Below are positions 1 to 6,153 of a stretch of DNA of 9,181 bases, one piece after another; position 1 is the stretch's first letter; the number at the start of each line of letters is the position of its first letter. The DNA comes from JANXQG01 sp037147235. Lineage in GTDB: Bacteria > Planctomycetota > Planctomycetia > Pirellulales > Thermoguttaceae. The translations under genes and the position numbers were made by a program. The notes below the pieces were generated by a model. It searched no databases. It worked only from the letters and a program-made list of their open reading frames with translations, and had not been told where the DNA came from. The stretch covers positions 1 to 9,181 of the forward strand of contig JBAWVO010000259.1 in assembly GCA_037147235.1 (NCBI GenBank). The letters run 5' to 3'.

Positions 1-29
1 GTGTGAGGGTTCAAGTCCCTCCTCCGGTA
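1..29 (+). tRNA. 3' end of a tRNA gene, probably tRNA-Leu (partial)
   Basis: Bases 5-21 form a perfect 5-bp T stem (GAGGG / CCCTC) with the 7-base loop TTCAAGT. They are followed by a 7-base 3' acceptor strand CTCCGGT (22-28) and discriminator A29. CCA is not encoded. The D and anticodon arms lie left of the window, so identity cannot be read directly. The preceding GTGT and the loop TTCAAGT flanked by a G/C-rich stem resemble class II tRNA-Leu. tRNA 3' ends are classic targets of tyrosine integrases, and an integrase gene lies about 90 bases away, so this is the likely attachment site. The tRNA class is inferred; the T arm is clear. Confidence 0.8.
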
Positions 30-42
30 CTCTAAACAGGAT

Positions 43-78
43 AAGGACTTACGACAAATGGTCGTGAGTCCTTTTTCT
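43..78 (+). terminator. Intrinsic terminator after the tRNA
   Basis: A 13-base arm (43-55) pairs with 61-73 across the 5-base loop AAATG with one mismatch, and is followed by a T-rich run (71-79). It ends the tRNA transcript. On the minus strand the stem lacks a U tract, so it is a poorer terminator for the converging integrase transcript. Confidence 0.85.
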
Positions 79-118
79 TTGGAAATCAGTCTCACCCGGT
101 ATTTTCCCAACATGGCCG

Positions 119-1267
119 TTACGCCTTCCTTTCGTCCGGAGCCTGACCTTGCTCCTTCTTTGGCAGCGTCGGGACGAACAGGTTGGCAACCGTGGGGTTG
201 AGCTGCCGTGCCATATTGATATACCGCTGGGTGGTGGAATAGTCCTTGTGACCCATCAGAGCCTGCAAAGCATCCGCCGTCATCCGGTCAGCGTTATAGG
301 TGGCAAATCCCCGCCGGACATCGTGGAATCCGTACCACTCCTTCTTGGTGGGTTTCACGTTTGCGGCCTTTTGTAGCCGCTGGAACTGCTTCCAGAGCAT
401 TGCTCGGGCAAGGCTCCACGGAAACACTTGTTTGGTGAAGGCCACCTTCAACGCCTTCAAGTGCTCAATGACAATCGGATGCAGCGGGATGAACTGGTCG
501 CGGTCGCCCTTGTTGTCGGCGGCAGCGGACAGGGCGGTTCCCGCCTCCAGATCAACGTCGTCCCAGGTCAGGGCCATCAGCGAGCTGATCCGCCAGCCCG
601 TCATAAAGGCCGTTGTCAGCAGTCCTTGCCACCACGCGCAAGCCGTGACGCCATTGGGCAGGTCGCTGGGATGCTTCGCAACCTCGCACTGGGCATAGAT
701 CGCCAGGAAATGAGCGTCCGACATGTAGGACGGCAACTTCTTCGGCTCCTTCTCGAAGCTGAACTTGGGCACCTTGGACAGGTAACCCAGGTCGTGAGCC
801 TTCCGTAGCGCAGCCCGCAGGTGGCGCAGCTCCTTGTTGATCGTCGCCTTACCCACCAGCGTGCCCTTCCGCATGCCCGGCTCCGTCCGGCGAGCGGCCA
901 CGAAGTCGTTGACAGTCTTCGTGGTGATGGCCTGCAATCGCACCGGCTTGATGATCCGCTCGAAGTTGTCGAGGCAGTACATGTAGGCCCGCTGCGTAGT
1001 GATCCGCTTGCCGGGGAGCACCTTCGTATCGAACTCCGTGCGGAACTCTTTCCAGGTCTTGCGGACGTTCATCTGGTAGGTTCCGGCGGCCAACTCGCCT
1101 TCGATGCGCCGCTGGAGTTTCTCCGCGTTCCTCTGGCCCTTTTCCCCGGAGCCGCAGCTTCTGCATCGCTGCTTCCCCTCGGGGTCGTACCAGCCGACGA
1201 ACCAAGAGGCATCGTCGGCTCCCTTCTTCTTCACCTGCTTGCTGTCCTGGTAGATCCAAGCTCGCAT
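119..1267 (-). CDS. int: Tyrosine recombinase / phage-type integrase
   Basis: A 382-residue site-specific recombinase that would integrate and excise the element at the neighbouring tRNA. An N-terminal arm-type DNA-binding region (about 1-65) and a core-binding SAM-like domain (about 70-165) precede the catalytic domain (about 180-360). The full catalytic set is visible: R226 (GWRISS), K253 (beta-hairpin DNKGD), H315 and R318 (FHDVRRG), H340 (LMGHKD) and nucleophile Y349 (TTQRYI). The ATG at 1267 is preceded by GGAG at 7 bases spacing. The 3' end points toward the tRNA. The gene lies downstream of the excisionase-like gene on the same strand, with a strong terminator hairpin between them only about 30 bases before the start, so expression may need readthrough. 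Length and motifs are normal for the family, and the gene looks intact. Confidence 0.95.
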   Translation of the reverse strand: MRAWIYQDSKQVKKKGADDASWFVGWYDPEGKQRCRSCGSGEKGQRNAEKLQRRIEGELAAGTYQMNVRKTWKEFRTEFDTKVLPGKRITTQRAYMYCLDNFERIIKPVRLQAITTKTVNDFVAARRTEPGMRKGTLVGKATINKELRHLRAALRKAHDLGYLSKVPKFSFEKEPKKLPSYMSDAHFLAIYAQCEVAKHPSDLPNGVTACAWWQGLLTTAFMTGWRISSLMALTWDDVDLEAGTALSAAADNKGDRDQFIPLHPIVIEHLKALKVAFTKQVFPWSLARAMLWKQFQRLQKAANVKPTKKEWYGFHDVRRGFATYNADRMTADALQALMGHKDYSTTQRYINMARQLNPTVANLFVPTLPKKEQGQAPDERKA

Positions 1268-1298
1268 AGCATATCTCCATTTATCGGGGCTCCGGGTC

Positions 1299-1347
1299 GA
1301 AAAAAGCCCTGCCCCGGCCAGACCCGGTAGCGGCCAGAGCAGGGCTT
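1299..1347 (-). terminator. Strong intrinsic terminator/attenuator just upstream of int
   Basis: Reading the minus strand, AAGCCCTGC (1347-1339) pairs perfectly with GCAGGGCTT (1312-1304). A second inner stem GGCC/GGCC (1335-1332 with 1319-1316) lies inside, and the hairpin is followed by a run of six U (1305-1300). Only 32 bases separate the end of the U run from the int ATG at 1267. That leaves little room for an independent int promoter, so this hairpin probably limits readthrough from the excisionase gene into int. Confidence 0.8.
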
Positions 1348-1351
1348 AGAT

Positions 1352-1367
1352 GCGGGCCGTCGCCCGC
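1352..1367. other. Small GC-rich hairpin between int and xis
   Basis: GCGGGC (1352-1357) and GCCCGC (1362-1367) form a perfect 6-bp stem around the loop CGTC. It has no U tract. It lies next to the int-proximal terminator and just past the xis stop codon, and may add to that structure. Confidence 0.5.
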
Positions 1368-1407
1368 TTACTTGAACTTCTTTCAGCGGCTTGGTGACGT
1401 TGTCGCC

Positions 1408-1674
1408 CTAACGGCGCGACAACATGTATTCGATCAAGTCACTCTTGAGATAGCGAATCCGGCGGCCGACGATGGACGACGCCTTGATGCGTCCTCGCCG
1501 TCGTTCATCGGCCAGCTGACGCTCGTTCAATCCGATGAGCTGGGCCGCCTCGTACTCTGAGTAGGCCAGCTTGCCGTTCAATGCTTCGCGCTGGACTTCT
1601 AGCTTGGCGATCGTCTCGGCGACCACAGCTTCAATGACGGGACGGAGTTCGTCCGGCACAATTTCGAGTTTCAC
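1408..1674 (-). CDS. Small winged-helix excisionase / AlpA-like DNA-binding protein
   Basis: An 88-residue protein. The C-terminal half (about 37-88) has the MerR-type winged helix-turn-helix pattern of excisionases and AlpA regulators: AYSEYEAAQLIGLNERQLADE (helix-turn-helix), then a basic stretch RRRGRIKAS, and the wing GRRIRYLKSDLIEYM. The N-terminus (1-35) is a predicted amphipathic helix that may oligomerise. It would bind near the attachment site to direct excision, or regulate int. The start is GTG at 1674, with AAGGAAG 8 bases upstream. A 12-codon reading frame ends in the GTGA overlap at this start. A promoter matching sigma70 consensus lies about 200 bases upstream (1902-1875). The function follows from fold and position next to int; excisionase and AlpA-type activator cannot be told apart. 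Confidence 0.82.
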   Translation of the reverse strand: MKLEIVPDELRPVIEAVVAETIAKLEVQREALNGKLAYSEYEAAQLIGLNERQLADERRRGRIKASSIVGRRIRYLKSDLIEYMLSRR

Positions 1675-1709
1675 CTAGCGGGCTTCCTTGTCGTGCTCGG
1701 TCCCGCCAT
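1671..1709 (-). CDS. Possible 12-residue leader peptide overlapping xis start
   Basis: A short frame MAGPSTTRKPAR runs from ATG at 1709 to a TGA that overlaps the xis GTG start (GTGA). The overlap would allow translational coupling. The Shine-Dalgarno is weak (AGG only 3 bases before the ATG), so this may be chance. Confidence 0.2.
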   Translation of the reverse strand: MAGPSTTRKPAR

Positions 1710-1785
1710 GGGCCTGACACCCGACCGTCGTCTTGGGTCTGGTTCTTACTGGTCGAAACACTTGAAGTTAGATTATGACAAGCCT

Positions 1786-1800
1786 CACGGTCGAATCGTG
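1786..1800. promoter_or_regulatory. Interrupted palindrome, candidate operator
   Basis: CACG (1786-1789) and CGTG (1797-1800) flank a centre carrying TCGA, giving a near-palindrome of 15 bases in the leader of the minus-strand xis transcript. The half motif GGTCGAA also occurs at 1751-1757 and 1789-1795. It is a plausible regulator site only. Confidence 0.3.
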
Positions 1801-1809
1801 CAGAGCGGC

Positions 1810-1857
1810 GACATTCCGTCGCGTTTCCGAAAGCGTTTCAACGAGTATTGACATTCC
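1810..1857. repeat. Pair of GACATTCC direct repeats 40 bp apart
   Basis: GACATTCC occurs at 1810-1817 and again at 1850-1857. The second copy overlaps the plus-strand -35 box. A 40-bp spacing is close to four helical turns, compatible with a protein-bridged regulatory site. Confidence 0.4.
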
Positions 1858-1876
1858 AGCCTCGGTACTATAGAAT
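1848..1876 (+). promoter_or_regulatory. Sigma70-type promoter for the replication operon
   Basis: A perfect -35 TTGACA (1848-1853), a 17-base spacer and -10 TAGAAT (1871-1876, five of six consensus bases). The predicted start near 1883 gives a leader of about 42 bases before the GTG at 1925. The -10 overlaps that of the minus-strand promoter. Confidence 0.8.
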
Positions 1877-1893
1877 TGTATTCGTTACCATAG
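1866..1893. promoter_or_regulatory. Direct-repeat operator candidate across both -10 boxes
   Basis: TACTATAG (1866-1873) and TACCATAG (1886-1893) are 20 bp apart, two helical turns, and straddle the overlapping -10 boxes. Ribbon-helix-helix proteins often bind short direct repeats, and the next gene encodes one such candidate, so autoregulation is an attractive inference. Confidence 0.45.
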
Positions 1894-1902
1894 TTTTGTC
1901 AA
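1875..1902 (-). promoter_or_regulatory. Sigma70-type promoter for xis (and int)
   Basis: On the minus strand: perfect -35 TTGACA (1902-1897), a 16-base spacer and -10 TACAAT (1880-1875, five of six). It faces the plus-strand promoter, and the two -10 boxes share bases 1875-1876, so polymerase cannot occupy both. The predicted leader to the xis GTG is about 195 bases. Confidence 0.75.
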
Positions 1903-1924
1903 GATACCCCCTGGAGAATTTACC

Positions 1925-2347
1925 GTGAAAAGCAAACCCCAGAAGTCCACGCCGACCGCCGACGTGCCGATCCAATACCGTCCTGGTCCCATACTAGCTG
2001 ACCTGCTCGACAGCCTTGCAGGCGAATGGGAGGTGTCTCGCAATGAGGTTGCCAAGCGGCTTGCGGCGTTAGCTGCGTGTCAGCTCGATTGCCGCCACGC
2101 GGACCTTGTGCAGCAGTTCGCGGGAACCTTGCCGGGTGAGCCCGACTTCGTCACCGCCTGCGAGCGTCTTCTCGCTGAGCATCTGGTTACCGAGCGCACC
2201 CGCAAGTCTCTCAAGCAGCCCGCAATCAATGAAGAAGCTCGCCAAGAACAACTGCGGCAAATCGTCAACTTCTACGTACAGCAGCGTCAGTACGTCGATG
2301 TCGAGGAACCGGAAAAGGCACCTCGTTTGCGCGAAGTCCGCAAGTAG
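1925..2347 (+). CDS. Ribbon-helix-helix-like putative transcriptional regulator
   Basis: A 140-residue protein starting at GTG 1925, with GGAG 8 bases upstream. Residues 13-52 match the ribbon-helix-helix pattern by eye: a short strand (VPIQYRP), helix A (ILADLLDSLAGEW), then the turn and helix B (VSRNEVAKRLAALAACQ), with the typical SRNEV motif. The C-terminal 85 residues are helical and charged (about 100-140: many E, Q, R) and are not recognised. It is the first gene of the rightward replication operon, directly behind the face-to-face promoters. The likely job is repression or autoregulation of the switch region, or binding at an origin. The family assignment is by pattern only. A replication-accessory protein or an antitoxin is possible, but no toxin partner is adjacent. 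Confidence 0.6.
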   Translation: MKSKPQKSTPTADVPIQYRPGPILADLLDSLAGEWEVSRNEVAKRLAALAACQLDCRHADLVQQFAGTLPGEPDFVTACERLLAEHLVTERTRKSLKQPAINEEARQEQLRQIVNFYVQQRQYVDVEEPEKAPRLREVRK

Positions 2348-2400
2348 GTTATCACTTTGGGATTGCGCTCAGGTGGGGTACGAGTTAACGTAATGAAAGT

Positions 2401-2439
2401 GCCCCGCGCAGTGACAAGCTGCCGGGGCGTGACCGTCAC
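2401..2439 (+). promoter_or_regulatory. Stem-loop plus palindrome upstream of the DUF3987 gene
   Basis: GCCCCG (2401-2406) pairs with CGGGGC (2423-2428). Inside it, GCAG (2408-2411) pairs with CTGC (2419-2422) around the loop TGACAAG. The stem is followed at once by the palindrome GTGAC-C-GTCAC (2429-2439). GTGAC recurs at 2411-2415 and 2462-2466. There is no U tract, so it is not a simple terminator. It could be an operator, a replication-protein site or an RNA structure. Confidence 0.45.
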
Positions 2440-2536
2440 AGTATTCCCATTTGTCCACCCGCGTGACGATGAAAGTATTCTACTGCGTTTTTCAGCTTTC
2501 AACAAGCTCAGGATGCTAAGAATCTTTCCGTCGGTA

Positions 2537-2562
2537 CGCGGCTCCAAAAAGGAGCTTACGCG
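2537..2562 (+). promoter_or_regulatory. Ribosome-binding site enclosed in a hairpin
   Basis: GCTCC (2541-2545), loop AAAAA, GGAGC (2551-2555) form a perfect stem whose right arm contains the Shine-Dalgarno GGAG, 8 bases from the ATG at 2563. CGCG at 2537-2540 and 2559-2562 can extend the stem after a TTA bulge, right up to the start codon. The hairpin could hold down translation of the replication protein. Confidence 0.5.
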
Positions 2563-4746
2563 ATGTCTACCGCCCCCAACACCGTCACCGGCTTCTATAC
2601 CGATGACCTTCCTGCCGTCGCCAACAACATCACGGATGTTGGCGAGCCCGGGATCACCTCCGAAATGATCGCTCAGATGTTCGCCTGCATCCTCGGCGAC
2701 GACACGCTCTTTCAAAGCAGCGTCCGGCAGATTCAACCCCTTCATTTCCGAGCAGATGAGCCCGACCTGGGTGCCGTGCTGCAAGCCATGGTCGATGCGC
2801 ACGGTCGGTCCGATGTCCGGCCATCGTTTGCGGACCTCCAGACTGCGATTATTGGGCGTATCCACGAGGAACAGAGGCTGAACGCTGGATTGGTATCGTC
2901 CGGTCTGAATGTGGCCATTGGAGAAGGCGGCATCCTCAGCCGAATCGCCCACCATCAGCAAAACGGTTGCTCCCCCGAACTCGGCCGGTCACTGGTACGA
3001 CGATTCCTTCTGGAGCGCGATGTCTTTGATCCGATCTCCACCATTGTTCTATCGTCGCGGACATCCGCTTTCGGCCCCGGGAATCAGATCCCGACGAACA
3101 TGACAGGACTGCTCCACCGAGCCAGCGAACGATCGGATGAAATCGACCGCGACTGGGGCGATGGCGAACCTTGGGGCGAACCAGAACCACTCGATGGCCC
3201 CGAATTGCCACCGTTTCCCGTGCAAGCCCTGCCCCCGACGTTGCGGCGTTGGGTTGAGGCGGAGGCAACGGCAACCCAGACTCCCGCGGATCTGGCCGCG
3301 ATGCTGAGCTTGAGCGTCTGTGCTGCGGCCGGGGCGAAGCTCATTGAAGTCCAAGTAAGGCCAGGCTTTTGCGAGCCGATCTCGATCTACTCGGCGTCTA
3401 TTATGGACCCAGGCAACCGCAAGTCTGCGGTTGTTTCTGACGCAATCGCTCCCTCGCGGCAGCACGAACGCGACGCGGTTGAGGGGATGGCCCAGCAGTT
3501 GCGAGCCTACGAGGGCCAACTGAGCGTTCTAACTGCCCGCCAAAAGCATCTGGAAAGTCGTGCTGCGAAGGCTCAGCAAGAGGACGACCGAAGGAGTCTC
3601 ATGGCAGACGCAGCTTCAGTGCGCAACGAGATTGCCCGTCTCCCACGCGTTGTTGAGCCAAAGTCGCTTATTGACGATTGCACGGTTGAGAAGGTCGAGC
3701 AGATCCTTTCTGAACAAGGCGGCCGGATTGCAGTGATGAGCGCCGAGGGAGGCGTATTCGGACTCATGACCGGTCGATACTCGAACTCTTGCAACTTCGA
3801 CGTCTACCTAAAGGGCCACTCCGGCGATGAGATCCGCACCGACCGGCTGGGCCGCAGCCCTGTGTTCGTCCAGCGACCTGCGATCACCCTGGCCTTGGCG
3901 GTACAGCCCGACGTTATCCGCGGACTGGGAGAGAAGGCCGAACTGCGAGGCAAGGGGTTGCTCGCCCGAATCCTTTACTCTTTGCCCCGGAGTCTGCTCG
4001 GCCAACGGATCTCGAATGCCCCGCCCGTTCCGGCGGAAGTGACCGTGGAATACCGCCGTCTAGTCCTGACGATATGCGGTATTGCCCGTCCCGGCATTCC
4101 TCCACAAACCCAACACTTGCGACTCTCCGACGAGGCCGCAACATGCTTCCAACAGTTTGAGCGGGACGTTGAACCGCGACTCGGCCGACTCGGCGATCTC
4201 GCCGACATCCAGGATTGGGCTGGAAAGTTGGCCGGTGCCGTGATTCGCTTGGCCGGTATCCTACACCTGGTCGAGCAGGCGGAGCGGCGGCTTCACGAAC
4301 CGGCCGAGCAGCAGGAACGGATCGCACACCGGGAGCGGATGCCGCCGTTTACCCCGTGGGAAACGCCGATCTCCGGCACAACGCTCGCCGCGGCCGTGAC
4401 CATCGCCCAATACTTGATCCCCCACGCACAGGCGGCATTCGCCATGATGGGCATGGCAGCGGGCACGTCGGCCAGCGTGATGGCCAACGCTTGGTGTGCC
4501 CTGGAGTGGATTCGCAGGAACCATCGGACGCGGTTCACGAGACGGGACTTGCATCAGGAGAACCGTGCCCGCTTCCGCAAGGCCGCCGACATCGAACCGG
4601 TGCTGGAGTTGTTGGAGGCCCGCAACGTCGTTCGCCCCGTCACGCACCAAGCAGCCGTCGGCGGAAAGGCCGGGCGGAAACCCTCGCCGCGTTACGAGGT
4701 GAACCCGGACGTTTTCGAGCGGAGGTGCGGCACTGGGCCAACGTAG
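2563..4746 (+). CDS. DUF3987-domain replication protein (DnaB-N-like, ATPase)
   Basis: A 727-residue protein. Residues about 32-105 resemble the helical N-terminal domain of DnaB-type helicases (LFQSSVRQIQPLHF followed by VRPSFADLQTAI). A low-complexity acidic/proline linker spans about 195-225. The DUF3987 ATPase-like domain follows (about 225-560): a Walker A-like DPGNRKSAVV (282-291), a long charged helical insert (about 300-360), the Walker B-region signature IAVMSAEGGVFG (389-400), FDVYLKGHSGDEIRTDR (412-428), and QPDVIRGLGEKAELRGKGLLARILYSLP (448-475; only part is literal family signature). The C-terminus (about 630-710) looks like a winged helix. DUF3987 proteins sit in plasmid, phage and island replication modules as helicase/primase-associated ATPases. 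The P-loop has R-K-S rather than G-K-S. Its neighbour is a DnaG-like primase, which supports a replicative helicase role. Confidence 0.85.
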   Translation: MSTAPNTVTGFYTDDLPAVANNITDVGEPGITSEMIAQMFACILGDDTLFQSSVRQIQPLHFRADEPDLGAVLQAMVDAHGRSDVRPSFADLQTAIIGRIHEEQRLNAGLVSSGLNVAIGEGGILSRIAHHQQNGCSPELGRSLVRRFLLERDVFDPISTIVLSSRTSAFGPGNQIPTNMTGLLHRASERSDEIDRDWGDGEPWGEPEPLDGPELPPFPVQALPPTLRRWVEAEATATQTPADLAAMLSLSVCAAAGAKLIEVQVRPGFCEPISIYSASIMDPGNRKSAVVSDAIAPSRQHERDAVEGMAQQLRAYEGQLSVLTARQKHLESRAAKAQQEDDRRSLMADAASVRNEIARLPRVVEPKSLIDDCTVEKVEQILSEQGGRIAVMSAEGGVFGLMTGRYSNSCNFDVYLKGHSGDEIRTDRLGRSPVFVQRPAITLALAVQPDVIRGLGEKAELRGKGLLARILYSLPRSLLGQRISNAPPVPAEVTVEYRRLVLTICGIARPGIPPQTQHLRLSDEAATCFQQFERDVEPRLGRLGDLADIQDWAGKLAGAVIRLAGILHLVEQAERRLHEPAEQQERIAHRERMPPFTPWETPISGTTLAAAVTIAQYLIPHAQAAFAMMGMAAGTSASVMANAWCALEWIRRNHRTRFTRRDLHQENRARFRKAADIEPVLELLEARNVVRPVTHQAAVGGKAGRKPSPRYEVNPDVFERRCGTGPT

Positions 4747-4832
4747 GTACAAAACTGGACAGATCGCGGCTGAGGTGTATTTTGGTAATTTCGGCAAGAT
4801 GCAGTGACTTTAAGCATGGTGATTCGCGATTG

Positions 4833-4973
4833 TGAGTATTCTGAGGTGGTTTTGAGTAATGTGAGAACCTCTCTACATAAACAGCTTAAATAAGTTATCT
4901 ACCCCTATTAGTACTAGATATACACAGAGCGATACAGATTTCTATTTGACGAAAAACCACCTCAGAATACTCA
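4833..4973. repeat. Perfect 21-bp inverted repeat flanking AT-rich DNA; candidate origin
   Basis: The arm at 4833-4853 (starts TGAGTATTCTGAGG) is the exact reverse complement of 4953-4973. The 99-base spacer is AT-rich, in contrast to the GC-rich genes on both sides. It contains ATATACACA (4918-4926), one mismatch from the DnaA-box consensus TTWTNCACA, and a weaker TTATCTACC. TGAGTA recurs at 4853, 20 bp after 4833, and CTCAGAAT is doubled at the right arm (4961 and 4970). It lies between helicase-like and primase genes, where a replication origin is plausible. Alternatives are a regulator-bound operator pair, a loop in the polycistronic RNA, or a MITE-like insertion (no clear target duplication). 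Confidence 0.7.
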
Positions 4974-5061
4974 GAATTACCCAGCGACACCCAATATCCT
5001 AGACCAACCACTTCGGCACGACCAACCTGCGACATTTCTATTCCCCCCACGGAGCACTTTT

Positions 5062-6153
5062 ATGCCATTGAATCCCTTATTATACGACCGGCTTCGCCAG
5101 CTTTTCGGCCGCGTCGAAATCTTTGACCCCGGCTCGCGGTTCGTGGCGAGGCCCAACCATGATATAACCGCCGGTCGAGCCCAGCTCAGCATCGCCAATT
5201 CCGGCGAATACTATATTGTCTCGTGCCCATTTTGTAACGACACGCGGAAACGCCTTTGGGTCAACCACCGCTTCGGCACTCCCGATCCGGTTTCGGGGCG
5301 GCCGATGCTCTTCTTAGCGATCTGCTACAACGAGTCGTGTCTAACGGACTACGCTAACCGTCGGCAGTTGGACGAATGGGTCTACGGCTTCCAGAACCGG
5401 AACGCCCGGGATTCGATCCGCATCTTGCCGGGTCATTACGAAGAAGCCTGTTTAGGACCGGCGTCCCTGCCCGGCGAGTGCATCCCGGTCGAGCAGTTGC
5501 CGCCCGACCATCACGCCCTCCAGTACATGTGCGGTGCGCGGGGCTATCCGCTGGACCTGCTAGTCCGCTTGGGGTGCAGCTTCTGCGTGCAAGCCCAACC
5601 GCGATTCTTCCCGGCCCAGGAGCGGATCATCATCCCGATCTATATGGACGGCATCTTGGTCGGCTGGCAAGCCCGTTACGTCGGTGACATCGACTTCAAG
5701 GCCCGCAGCATCCCGAAATACTATTCGATGCCTAACATGGCCAAGCGGCAGATCCTCTACAACTTCGACGTTGCCAAGACCTATCCCTTCGTGACCCTGG
5801 TCGAGGGCGTGACCGACGTTTGGGCTACGGGGCCGTGGTCAGTTGCCCTGCTGGGCAAGACGCTTTCCCGGCAGCAAGAGTGTCTATTGCGGTGCCAGTG
5901 GCAGGGCAAACCGATCATCGTCATGCTCGACGGCGGCGAAGCGGAACTGAGCGGCATGCAGCACATCGTGGAGCAACTTCTGCCCCAGACCCGTAGCCCG
6001 GTATTGTACGTCCGACTTCCCGCAGGCCGGGACCCAGGAAGCTATCAGGGACAGCAGGAAACCCTGATGAACATCGTGTTTATTCAGGCCCGTCAAGCAG
6101 GCGTGACATTGCCCATATTTCAACCCCCTACAGTAACTCAAGGACACTTATGA
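5062..6153 (+). CDS. DnaG-like primase (zinc finger + TOPRIM)
   Basis: A 363-residue protein starting at ATG 5062, with GGAG 7 bases upstream. A zinc-binding domain comes first, with C55-x2-C58 (CPFC) and C88-x4-C93 (CYNESC). A DnaG-like polymerase core follows (about 150-235): YMCGARGYPLDLLVRLG, then ERIIIPIYMDGILVGWQARY, and PKYYSMPNMAKRQILYN. The TOPRIM domain (about 243-325) shows LVEGVTD (E248), LLGKTLS and IIVMLDGGEAE (D290), then LPAGRDPGSY as in DnaG. It should lay down RNA primers, most likely for this element's own replication with the upstream DUF3987 protein. It is much shorter than chromosomal DnaG (about 600 residues) and lacks a C-terminal helicase-binding domain. The second aspartate of the usual TOPRIM DxD is glycine here (D290-G-G292), followed by E293. 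The stop overlaps the next start. Confidence 0.85.
   Translation: MPLNPLLYDRLRQLFGRVEIFDPGSRFVARPNHDITAGRAQLSIANSGEYYIVSCPFCNDTRKRLWVNHRFGTPDPVSGRPMLFLAICYNESCLTDYANRRQLDEWVYGFQNRNARDSIRILPGHYEEACLGPASLPGECIPVEQLPPDHHALQYMCGARGYPLDLLVRLGCSFCVQAQPRFFPAQERIIIPIYMDGILVGWQARYVGDIDFKARSIPKYYSMPNMAKRQILYNFDVAKTYPFVTLVEGVTDVWATGPWSVALLGKTLSRQQECLLRCQWQGKPIIVMLDGGEAELSGMQHIVEQLLPQTRSPVLYVRLPAGRDPGSYQGQQETLMNIVFIQARQAGVTLPIFQPPTVTQGHL

Noticed and set aside
849..1280. 143-codon minus-strand frame overlapping int
   Set aside because: It lies in another frame of the integrase gene; the integrase frame has the full catalytic motif set.
2357..2668. 103-codon plus-strand frame before the DUF3987 gene
   Set aside because: It starts at a non-ATG codon, overlaps the well-supported DUF3987 start by about 100 bases, and has no ribosome-binding site or family resemblance.
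2287..2961. 224-codon minus-strand open frame
   Set aside because: It is antisense to the start of the DUF3987 gene and the end of the regulator gene, with no recognisable domain and biased shadow composition.
4215..4835. 206-codon plus-strand frame
   Set aside because: It is a frame shadow inside the DUF3987 gene; arginine/glycine/proline-rich composition is typical of out-of-frame GC-rich DNA.
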